Assembly (NCBI GenBank): GCA_964612995.1
Contig: CAZTGE010000073.1
Location: 1 to 20,468, forward strand
Length of the DNA stretch: 20,468 bases
Origin: SLQH01 sp964612995
GTDB lineage: Bacteria > Planctomycetota > UBA11346
Direction: 5' to 3'
This document shows positions 1 through 6,169 of this stretch, one piece after another. The notes under the pieces are model-generated. The model was not told where the DNA came from. It searched no databases and saw nothing but the letters and a program-made list of their open reading frames with translations. Each line of letters opens with the position of its first letter. Positions within the stretch are counted from its first letter, which is position 1. The position numbers and the translations under genes were made by a program.

Positions 1-94
1 TGGAATAGACCGTCTCAAGCAAACCAGGCCCAAGGTCTTGATGGAGTTCAACTGCACAGTCCACGATCACAGTACCGATATCATTCTCATCCAT
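1..94 (-). CDS. GxxExxR protein (PDDEXK-like), N-terminal fragment, runs off left edge
   Basis: Reading the minus strand from the ATG at 94-92 gives an uninterrupted 31-codon frame to the window edge. It begins MDENDIGTVIVDCAVELHQ and continues with a DLGPGLLETVY-type segment. This is the characteristic N-terminus of the GxxExxR family: a short acidic start, an IG..V/I..A...H.ELGPGLLE.VY core, and normally about 120-135 residues in total. The family is related to PDDEXK nuclease-like proteins, but its biochemical role is not established. The catalytic-type motifs and the GxxExxR signature itself lie beyond the window, so I cannot tell whether the gene is intact. It is divergent from the gene starting at 131, with only 36 bp between them. 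That gap holds the tandem CGGAG leader, which provides a purine-rich ribosome-binding stretch directly before the ATG. Recognition is from memory of the family consensus. Confidence 0.82.
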   Translation of the reverse strand, partial: MDENDIGTVIVDCAVELHQDLGPGLLETVYS

Positions 95-120
95 CTCCGT
101 GTCTCCGCGCCTCCGTGAGA
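95..120 (-). repeat. Tandem CGGAG leader of the GxxExxR gene
   Basis: On the minus strand, the 26 bases before the ATG contain three CGGAG units at an 8-base period, separated by GCG and ACA. In my recollection GxxExxR genes in many phyla are preceded by such short ACGGAG or CGCAAAG tandem runs, often read as an N-terminal extension rich in Arg and Glu. The run also supplies Shine-Dalgarno-like GGAG cores. Its function is unknown. Confidence 0.6.
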
Positions 121-130
121 GACCTCTTCG

Positions 131-685
131 GTGATCGAACAGGCCTGGGAGGATCCTGCAGCCGTGGCCCGGGCCGACGCCTGCGCCCAGGCCCTCGCCG
201 CCCGGGCCGACATCCGCAGCCTGCTGCCGAACATGGCCCACCTGCCGGTGGAATGCTGGACCGGACTGCGCGACCAGAACACCCCCACCGAGTGGGGCTA
301 CCTGCTGCCCCGCCTGCTGCGTGCCCACGGCGGCCAGGCCCGGGTCCACGTGACCCCACTCGGCCACGACCTGCGCGCCCCCTACTGCTGCTGGGCGCAG
401 ATCCGCACCGAGCTGCTGCAACACCGTCGCGCCGACCCGGCCACCCGCCTGCCCATCCGTCATCGGGTCGCCGCCCTGCGGCATGCCCGCAGCGCCTGGG
501 TCGAAGCCCTGGCCCTCGACGACTACGCCGCCCTGGGCGAGTTCACCGTTCTCGGCGCCACCGTCGGCGAGAACGGCGGACAAGCGATCTACCTCCTCCA
601 GACCCACAACCTCACCGCGCTGCGGATCGATCCGCTCGTCCTCCTTCCCAGGGCTGCGCGTGGCGCGATGAGGGATCCGGGCTAG
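131..685 (+). CDS. Hypothetical protein, 184 aa
   Basis: I do not recognise this protein. The frame is open for 184 codons with third positions almost always G or C, as in the sure genes of this window. The only plausible full-length start is GTG at 131, because an in-frame stop lies at 116-118. The ribosome-binding site is poor (GAGAG only), so the gene may be truncated at its N-terminus where the GxxExxR cassette abuts it. No signal peptide or membrane segment is visible. Features include a Trp/Cys-containing motif (PVECWTGLRDQ, about residues 40-50), a paired Cys (YCCW, about residue 86), and a C-terminal beta-type stretch (GEFTVLGATVGENGGQAIYLLQTH-like, shown only in part). The stop TAG is shared with the convergent gene in a CTAG palindrome, which argues that both frames are real. 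A chorismate-lyase-like fold was considered, but no key motif could be confirmed. Confidence 0.6.
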   Translation: MIEQAWEDPAAVARADACAQALAARADIRSLLPNMAHLPVECWTGLRDQNTPTEWGYLLPRLLRAHGGQARVHVTPLGHDLRAPYCCWAQIRTELLQHRRADPATRLPIRHRVAALRHARSAWVEALALDDYAALGEFTVLGATVGENGGQAIYLLQTHNLTALRIDPLVLLPRAARGAMRDPG

Positions 686-1638
686 GATCCAGGCCGGCTC
701 CGCTCATGGCGCCGCTGGCCAAGACGATAGCGCCGCGAGCGACGCAGCAGCGTGAGGATGATGACCAGCATGCCCAGGAGGACGCAGACCTGCTCCCACT
801 GCGTCAAGCCGTCCAAGGGGCCCTGCGACTCGTCAGCTTCCGCGGCCGTCGTGCGCCGCTCCAGCCGCGCGGGCGATCGCCGCTTGAGATGGATCTCCTG
901 CCGGCCGAACAGCACCCCGAGGCGCAACTCACGGACCCGCTCGACCAAGGCCCCGCCAACCGCCTGAGCGCTGACCACCAGATCCGCCGGATCCAGCCGG
1001 CCGATCTCACCGCGATCGGCGACCAACACCGCGATGGTCGAGAACTCCGCGCCCGGAGCCGTCGCCGCGATCAGATCACCCGGCTGCACCCGCGGCTCCG
1101 GCCCCTGCGCGGCGATGCGCACCGGACGCTCGGCGGCATCGCGATAGACATCTCCGACCGCCGCGCGGAAACCATGGCTGGTGCCGCTGACCGAATCGAC
1201 CAATCCAGGCAGACCGCGCGCCGGCGGATCGGTCGCCGCGACCCACGGCCACTCGCGACCATCGGCCATGCGCCAGGCCCGGATCACCAGGGTGAGGTGG
1301 TCGACCGCCAGGCCGGCCGCCGCCAGCTGCTCGCGCTCGGGCAGCTGCTCCTGCCGCAGCGTCGGCAGACCGACCATCGCCCGGGCATAGGCGCCGGCGT
1401 GATCGGCGGCACGCACGAAGATCCGCGCCGGTCCGCTGCGGTAGGCGCCCGGTGCGAGCCCGGCGAGTTCCTGCCCCGGTGCGATGGGAAGCACGGCGCC
1501 ATCGGCGAGTCGCTGCCATGGGCCCGCGGGCACCGCAGGCGCCCGCTGGTCCTGATGCAGCCAGTGCTGTCGCGCCTCCTCAACACCGTGGAGCCCCCCC
1601 CAACACAGCAGCAATATCAGCGTCGCGATGCAGCGCAT
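682..1638 (-). CDS. Hypothetical exported protein with C-terminal membrane anchor, 318 aa
   Basis: Unrecognised. The frame is open for some 170 codons further upstream, but the ATG at 1638 is chosen because it begins a clear signal peptide (MRCIATLILLLCWGG, likely cleavage near residue 18). No strong Shine-Dalgarno precedes it. Residues 20-280 should lie outside the cytoplasm. They include a stretch around 180-235 (VQPGDLIAA..., ADRGEIGRLDPADLVVSA) that looks like small beta modules of the SAF type, without a diagnostic motif. Residues 283-298 form one hydrophobic helix (VCVLLGMLVIILTLL), followed by a strongly basic tail (RRSRRYR...), so the protein is probably anchored with its C-terminus in the cytoplasm. 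Its stop codon overlaps that of the convergent upstream gene at CTAG. The SAF-like feel first suggested the flagellar P-ring chaperone FlgA, but a C-terminal anchor is not expected there and no flagellar gene is nearby. Confidence 0.6.
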   Translation of the reverse strand: MRCIATLILLLCWGGLHGVEEARQHWLHQDQRAPAVPAGPWQRLADGAVLPIAPGQELAGLAPGAYRSGPARIFVRAADHAGAYARAMVGLPTLRQEQLPEREQLAAAGLAVDHLTLVIRAWRMADGREWPWVAATDPPARGLPGLVDSVSGTSHGFRAAVGDVYRDAAERPVRIAAQGPEPRVQPGDLIAATAPGAEFSTIAVLVADRGEIGRLDPADLVVSAQAVGGALVERVRELRLGVLFGRQEIHLKRRSPARLERRTTAAEADESQGPLDGLTQWEQVCVLLGMLVIILTLLRRSRRYRLGQRRHERSRPGS

Positions 1639-1743
1639 GCGCGAGCTTGATCGCGTCGCCCGCACGGCGCAACGCCCGTCTGGCTCGTACCGTAGCGCTG
1701 CACTCGGCGCCAAGGCCGGGAACACCGGAGCCCACCGAGCAGC

Positions 1744-1780
1744 GCGCTCGTTGCCGCGTTCGCGACGCGGCAACGAGCGC
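1744..1780. repeat. Perfect 15-bp inverted repeat (hairpin) before lpxR-like gene
   Basis: Arms 1744-1758 and 1766-1780 are perfectly complementary (GCGCTCGTTGCCGCG and its reverse complement), with a 7-base loop. It lies between the divergent starts at 1638 and 1880. No T-run follows on either strand, so it is not a canonical intrinsic terminator. It could be an operator, an RNA processing site or a dispersed palindrome. The remainder of 1639-1879 shows no gene or convincing promoter. Confidence 0.7.
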
Positions 1781-1879
1781 ACAGGTCTGAGCTCCTGCAA
1801 TGCTTCACCACGGTGAACGCGCGGCAGGGCGCACACTAACTTCGTCCTGTTGCCATCGACCCGCTTGTGAGGAGACGAG

Positions 1880-2920
1880 ATGCTCCATCGCCGAGCGAAC
1901 CGCAGTCTTCGGCTCGGCATCGCCCTTGGTACGATCTGGTGCTCGATCGCGCCCGCAGCCGAAAACGGCCCCGCCGCTCCAGCGGTATGGCGCTTCGAAT
2001 TCGACAACGATCTGATCTTCAATACCGACGACCAGCTCAGCGCAGGCTGGTCGATCCAACGGCACAGCCCGGCCGCCGCCGACTGGTCGAGCGTCCACGC
2101 TCCGCGCTGGCTCGCCGGCCTCGGCGAGCGCATTCCCGGCCTGAACCGCACCGATCACGTCAAACGGGTGGGCATCGGTATCGGCCAGGTGATCCAGACG
2201 CCGGAGGACCTGGAACGCGAAAGCTACATCCCCGACGACGTCCCCTACGCCGCCAGCCTCGGTGTGTTCTTCAGCTGGGCCGCGATCAGCCCGAAGCACA
2301 TCGCCGGCTGCCAGCTCTACCTCGGCACCATCGGCGAACCCGCGCTGGCAGAAGAAATGCAGCGCACGGTCCACAGCATCTTCTCCGGCGACGACCCGCA
2401 GGGCTGGGACAACCAGATCGGCTTCGAACCCGTGGTCAATCTCACCTACGGCAGTTGGTGGCGACTCGCCGATGCCGGTGACAACACCGGCCTGGGGGCC
2501 GACGTCGCCAGCGGTGGCTTCGTCAGCGTCGGCAACTTCGCCACCATGCTCGACGCCGTGGCCCAGAGCCGGATCGGCTGGAACCTGCCCCGCGGCTTCG
2601 CCCACATCCCCGATCCCGGCGGCTTCGGCGTGGCGGAGGTCCCGCGGATCGGGCCGGCCGAGGACTTCGCTGCCTTCCTCACCCTCGCCTGCCGCGCCCG
2701 TGCCATCGCCTACAGCGTGTTCTTCGACGGCAGCCTGTTCGACAGCGACGAGCCCAAGGCGCCCGATCGCGAGCCCGGGACGCTGCAGGCGATCGTCGGC
2801 GCACATCTGGTCTACCATACCTACGCCGCCCGTGCCCACCTCGTCTTCAGCACCAGCCCGTTCCACTCCGCGGCCAGCAGCCGCTCGTGGGGCGCGCTCA
2901 CGCTCGAAACGAGCTTCTGA
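1880..2920 (+). CDS. lpxR: LpxR-type lipid A deacylase (DUF2219), outer membrane
   Basis: This is a member of the LpxR family, outer-membrane beta-barrel enzymes that remove the 3'-acyloxyacyl group of lipid A in a Ca2+-dependent way. It is 346 aa and starts with a signal peptide (through about residue 27, ending APAA). The family N-terminal block is present as FEFDNDLIFNTDDQLSAGW (about residues 38-56), containing the Asn-Asp pair and the following Ser expected in the active site. Next comes a TPEDL...DDVPYAASL block (about 112-132), corresponding to the family TPxD...DDRPYAGxL. A GTIGEPALAEEMQRTVH block (about 153-169) carries the conserved His, followed by GWDNQIGFEP. The C-terminal half has alternating hydrophobic residues typical of barrel strands and ends in Phe. 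AGGAGA at 1870-1875 is the ribosome-binding site. It has no obvious partner. The family call is firm; the exact substrate specificity is inferred. Confidence 0.88.
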   Translation: MLHRRANRSLRLGIALGTIWCSIAPAAENGPAAPAVWRFEFDNDLIFNTDDQLSAGWSIQRHSPAAADWSSVHAPRWLAGLGERIPGLNRTDHVKRVGIGIGQVIQTPEDLERESYIPDDVPYAASLGVFFSWAAISPKHIAGCQLYLGTIGEPALAEEMQRTVHSIFSGDDPQGWDNQIGFEPVVNLTYGSWWRLADAGDNTGLGADVASGGFVSVGNFATMLDAVAQSRIGWNLPRGFAHIPDPGGFGVAEVPRIGPAEDFAAFLTLACRARAIAYSVFFDGSLFDSDEPKAPDREPGTLQAIVGAHLVYHTYAARAHLVFSTSPFHSAASSRSWGALTLETSF

Positions 2921-2990
2921 GCATCATCCCAGGGCAGACTGGTTGTCGCTCTGTCCTCTCGACGCAGACCTGGGTGGGCGAGCACGAACA

Positions 2991-5852
2991 TCACTCCGGT
3001 GGGCTGTCGGCCTGTCCGCCCTGCTCCATGGTCGCGCATTCCACAGCACGCAGCAGTTCATCGGGGCTGAAGGGCTTCTGCACGAAGCCCAGCGCACCCT
3101 CGGCGAGGATGGCCTGGCTCTGCTCGTTGAGGCTGTAGCCGGAGGCGAGGATCGCGCGGATGGCCGGGTTGATGGCCTTCATGGCGCGGAAGGTGTCGCG
3201 GCCGTCGAGGCCGGGCATGATCATGTCGAGGATGACCAGGTCGATCTCCGGCCAATCCTGCCGGTAGCGTTCGACGGCCCGGACCCCGTCCTCGGCGCAC
3301 GTGACCCTGTGGCCAGCATCGGTGAGCATCTCATCGACCAGGTCCCGCACGAAATCCTCATCGTCGACCACGAGGATGCGCAGCTGCGATCGCATCGCCC
3401 TCGGCGGCGTATCGCCGCATTCGGCCTCGACAGGTTGCTCGGCCAGGGGCAGATAGAGGCGGAAGATCGTGCCCAGACCTGATTCGCTGTAGACGGTGAT
3501 CGCGCCCTGGTGCTGCTTGACGGTGCCGAAGACCGACGCCAGCCCCATGCCGGTCCCCCTGCCCGCCTCCTTGGTGGTGAAGAAGGGCTCGAAGAGGTGG
3601 GCCTGCACCTCCTGCGACATGCCGCAGCCAGTATCCTCGACCCCGACGACCAGGTAGCGGCCGGAACTCAGTTCGAAGCCCGGGATGGTGCGGGCTTCGA
3701 GCGTGGCGACCGTGGTGGTGAAAGTCATCTCGCCGCCCTCGCTCATCGCATCACGGGCGTTGACGGCCAGATTGAGCAGGGCGTTCTGCAGCAGTGAGGG
3801 GTCACCGACGATTCGGGCCAGTTGGGCATCGAAGTGGCGGAGGATGCGGATGCGCTTGTCGATCGAGTGCTGGAGCATCTCGACGGTATCGTTGATGATG
3901 CGATGGACATCGACCGGGATGCGCTGGAACTGCCCCTTGCGCGAGAAGGCCAGCAGTTTCTGGGTGAGGTCGGAGCTGCGCCGGGCGGAGGCGATGATCT
4001 GCTCGGCGTAGCGTTTGAGATGCTGGTCGTCGAGACGTTTGAGCAGCATGCTGGCGAAGCCGAGCACGCCGGTGAGCTGGTTGTTGAAATCGTGGGCCAC
4101 GCCCCCGGCCAGCTGGCCGATGGCATCCATCTTCTGGGTGTGGAGGATTTGGGCCTGGAGTTCCTCGTGCTCCTGTTCCGCGCGTTTTCTGGCGGTGATG
4201 TCGCGGACCCACTCGACGAAGAGTTTGACCTCGCTGTCGCTGCCGAGGATGGGGATGACCCGCAGGTCGATCCACACCCCATCTGGCAGCTGGACCTCCC
4301 GCTGGAAGGGCTCCTTGTTGGCGATCACCTCGCAGGCCTGACAATCGGGGCAGATGGCATCGAGGCCGCGATAGGTGCGGTAACACTTCGTCCAGGTGGC
4401 ACGGCGCTTCTCGGGCACGGCAGCGAAACCGTTCCAGTTGCTGTAGACGATGTTCATGTCTGTGTCGTGGATCGAGATCATGTCGGGAACCAGCGAGAGC
4501 ATCTTCTGGAAGCGCTCCTCACTCTCCCGCAACTGCTCCTGTTGCTGGTACTCCTCGGTGACATCGCGGAACACCAGCACGACACCCTGGATCATGGTGC
4601 TACCATCGGGTCGGATGGGGGCGGCGCTGTCGGCGATCTGACGCTCTGAGCCATCGCGGGCGATCAGGGCGGTATGGTTGGCCAGGCCGACGATGCGGCC
4701 GGTGGCCAGGACCTTGGCCACGGGGTCTTCGCACCGCTGCCTGGTTTCAGCGTTGATGATGTGGAAGACCTCGGTCAGCGGTCGCCCGGCGGCCTCGCTC
4801 TGGGGCCAGCCGGTGAGCTGCTCGGCGACAGCGTTCATCATCGACACCCGGCCCGCGGCATCGGTGGCGATGACCGCATCGCCGATCGACTCCAGGGTGA
4901 TGCGATGATACTCCTCGCTGCGTCGAAGGGCCTCCTCGACCCGTCGGCGGTCGCTGATGTCATGGGCGATGGCTCCCACCGAGCGGACTTCGCCCGCGGC
5001 ATCGAAGAGGGGGAAGATGGTGGTGATGAAGGTCGCCGGGCCCTCAGGGCCAGCCATGCGATCCTCGACCGTGTGGGCTTCAGCGGCGGTGGCGACCGCG
5101 GCGATGCGCTCTCGGAAGAGGGCCGCCATGTCGGCGGGGATGATTTCTTCGAAGGCGCGGCCCGCGAGGGCCTCGGGAGTCGAGTGCAGGAAGGTCGCCA
5201 GGGCATCGTTGAGGTGCAGGTAGCGACCGTCGAGGCTGCATTCGGAGATCAGCAGCGGGCTGTGCTGCTGGAAGGAACGCAAGCGGTGCTCGTTCTCGCG
5301 CAGGGCTTCGGAGAGCCGCTCCCGACCGGCGAACAGGCCGAGGTGATCGGCCAGAGCCTGGAGCAGGGTGCGTTCTTCGGCCAGGAAGGGCCCTTCGTCG
5401 GCCGCTGGTCGGGCCTCGCTGTAGCAGAGATGGATGTCTCCGGCCGGCTCGTCGTCGACCAGGATGAGCTGTTCGATGTGGTCGTGGGGGCAGGTGTCGC
5501 AAACATCATCGCACTGACATTGGGAGCGGAACTCGCGGCCGAAGAAGCGGATGCGCACCCGAGCCACGTCGGGAAACTGACAGGCCTCGCCGATGATGTC
5601 GACGCAGGCCTGGAGGATGGTCGGGAGATCCTGTCCCTGGGCGACCAGGCGGGCGACGGTGCACAGGCAGGAGAGTTCCTTCATCCGCTCACCGAGGGCC
5701 CGTTCGGTCTCGGCCAGACGCACGACCAGGGGCTTGCCACCGCTGCGGTCGAGGATGGTGTCGACCTGACCCGAGCGGATGGCTTCAAGCATGGCCTCGG
5801 CGCGCAGGGCGCGAGCCCGCCAATCCTCGCCTTGGCCCGGCGGCTGGGTCAC
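2991..5852 (-). CDS. Multi-sensor hybrid histidine kinase (GAF-like, 3 PAS, HisKA, HATPase, REC)
   Basis: This is a 953-aa soluble sensor kinase, with no membrane segment. A GAF-like region at about 65-180 contains a Cys/His cluster (C112, C114, C118, C121, H123, H125). Three PAS domains lie at about 190-305, 315-435 and 445-555; the third carries C490, C501, C504 and C507. HisKA follows with the H box GGVAHDFNN (phospho-acceptor H587). The HATPase domain has its N box NLAVNARDAM (694-703), G1 DTGCGM (740-745), F box FEPFFTTK and G2 GRGTGMGL. A C-terminal receiver domain has acidic residues at 830-832, phospho-acceptor D876 (LVILDMIMPG), S904 and K926 (QKPF). It starts at GTG 5852, overlapping the kaiB-like stop as GTGA, so translation is probably coupled. 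Its position as third gene after kaiC and kaiB suggests it takes input from, or reads out, the Kai proteins. No DNA-binding output is fused to it. Confidence 0.93.
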   Translation of the reverse strand: MTQPPGQGEDWRARALRAEAMLEAIRSGQVDTILDRSGGKPLVVRLAETERALGERMKELSCLCTVARLVAQGQDLPTILQACVDIIGEACQFPDVARVRIRFFGREFRSQCQCDDVCDTCPHDHIEQLILVDDEPAGDIHLCYSEARPAADEGPFLAEERTLLQALADHLGLFAGRERLSEALRENEHRLRSFQQHSPLLISECSLDGRYLHLNDALATFLHSTPEALAGRAFEEIIPADMAALFRERIAAVATAAEAHTVEDRMAGPEGPATFITTIFPLFDAAGEVRSVGAIAHDISDRRRVEEALRRSEEYHRITLESIGDAVIATDAAGRVSMMNAVAEQLTGWPQSEAAGRPLTEVFHIINAETRQRCEDPVAKVLATGRIVGLANHTALIARDGSERQIADSAAPIRPDGSTMIQGVVLVFRDVTEEYQQQEQLRESEERFQKMLSLVPDMISIHDTDMNIVYSNWNGFAAVPEKRRATWTKCYRTYRGLDAICPDCQACEVIANKEPFQREVQLPDGVWIDLRVIPILGSDSEVKLFVEWVRDITARKRAEQEHEELQAQILHTQKMDAIGQLAGGVAHDFNNQLTGVLGFASMLLKRLDDQHLKRYAEQIIASARRSSDLTQKLLAFSRKGQFQRIPVDVHRIINDTVEMLQHSIDKRIRILRHFDAQLARIVGDPSLLQNALLNLAVNARDAMSEGGEMTFTTTVATLEARTIPGFELSSGRYLVVGVEDTGCGMSQEVQAHLFEPFFTTKEAGRGTGMGLASVFGTVKQHQGAITVYSESGLGTIFRLYLPLAEQPVEAECGDTPPRAMRSQLRILVVDDEDFVRDLVDEMLTDAGHRVTCAEDGVRAVERYRQDWPEIDLVILDMIMPGLDGRDTFRAMKAINPAIRAILASGYSLNEQSQAILAEGALGFVQKPFSPDELLRAVECATMEQGGQADSPPE

Positions 5853-6169
5853 GAGGCGTCCTGGGCCGCAGCGGGGAAGAAGGGGCTCAGGGCCGCGCTA
5901 TCGCTGAGATTGCCGTAGATCATCGCCTCAGGACCGCCGGGGCCGCGAATCTCCAAAGCCGGGGTGATGAACACCCCGTGCTCCAGGGCGTGCTCGGGTT
6001 CCCGCAGAACATCGACGATTTCGATACGGTATGCGCGCTCAGGATGGGCGGCGCAGAGGGCTTGCAGGCGCTCGCGGGCAAGCCGCGAATGGGTGGCGTC
6101 GCCGGCAACATAGAGCCGCAACTCCAGGGCCGGCTGCTCGCTGGCGGCATGATCCGGCGCGGCGCTCAT
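5849..6169 (-). CDS. kaiB: KaiB-family thioredoxin-fold protein
   Basis: This 106-aa protein has the KaiB/SasA-N thioredoxin-like fold. After a short variable leader it reads LRLYVAGDATHS (17-28), matching the family beta-1 YVAG.T..S. An RIEIVDVLREPEHA segment (48-61) matches veviDvl..P..A. FITPAL (67-72) holds the conserved Pro, and YGNLSD (85-90) matches the GdLsd turn. In cyanobacteria KaiB binds the phosphorylated KaiC CI ring and sequesters KaiA; homologues outside cyanobacteria act without KaiA or have other signalling roles. The gene starts at ATG 6169, overlapping the kaiC stop as ATGA, and its stop overlaps the kinase start as GTGA. This strongly implies one transcript and coupled translation of all three. 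It is slightly diverged from cyanobacterial KaiB, and its C-terminal Ala/Pro tail carries no obvious motif. Confidence 0.88.
   Translation of the reverse strand: MSAAPDHAASEQPALELRLYVAGDATHSRLARERLQALCAAHPERAYRIEIVDVLREPEHALEHGVFITPALEIRGPGGPEAMIYGNLSDSAALSPFFPAAAQDAS

Noticed and set aside
682..1638. FlgA (flagellar P-ring assembly) identity
   Set aside because: The SAF-like stretch is too weak, a C-terminal membrane helix is not expected in FlgA, and no flagellar gene is in the window.
115..1650. Open frame of 511 codons on the plus strand across the first two genes
   Set aside because: Arg/Pro-rich shadow. The 131-685 frame and the minus-strand 682-1638 frame have proper third-position bias and sensible ends.
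1639..2151. N-terminal extension of the membrane-anchored protein
   Set aside because: It would cover the 15-bp hairpin and overlap the lpxR-like gene. A clear signal peptide starts at the ATG at 1638.
2921..2990. Shared terminator between the lpxR-like gene and the kinase
   Set aside because: Only a 6-bp CCCAGG/CCTGGG pairing across a long loop and no T-run on either strand.
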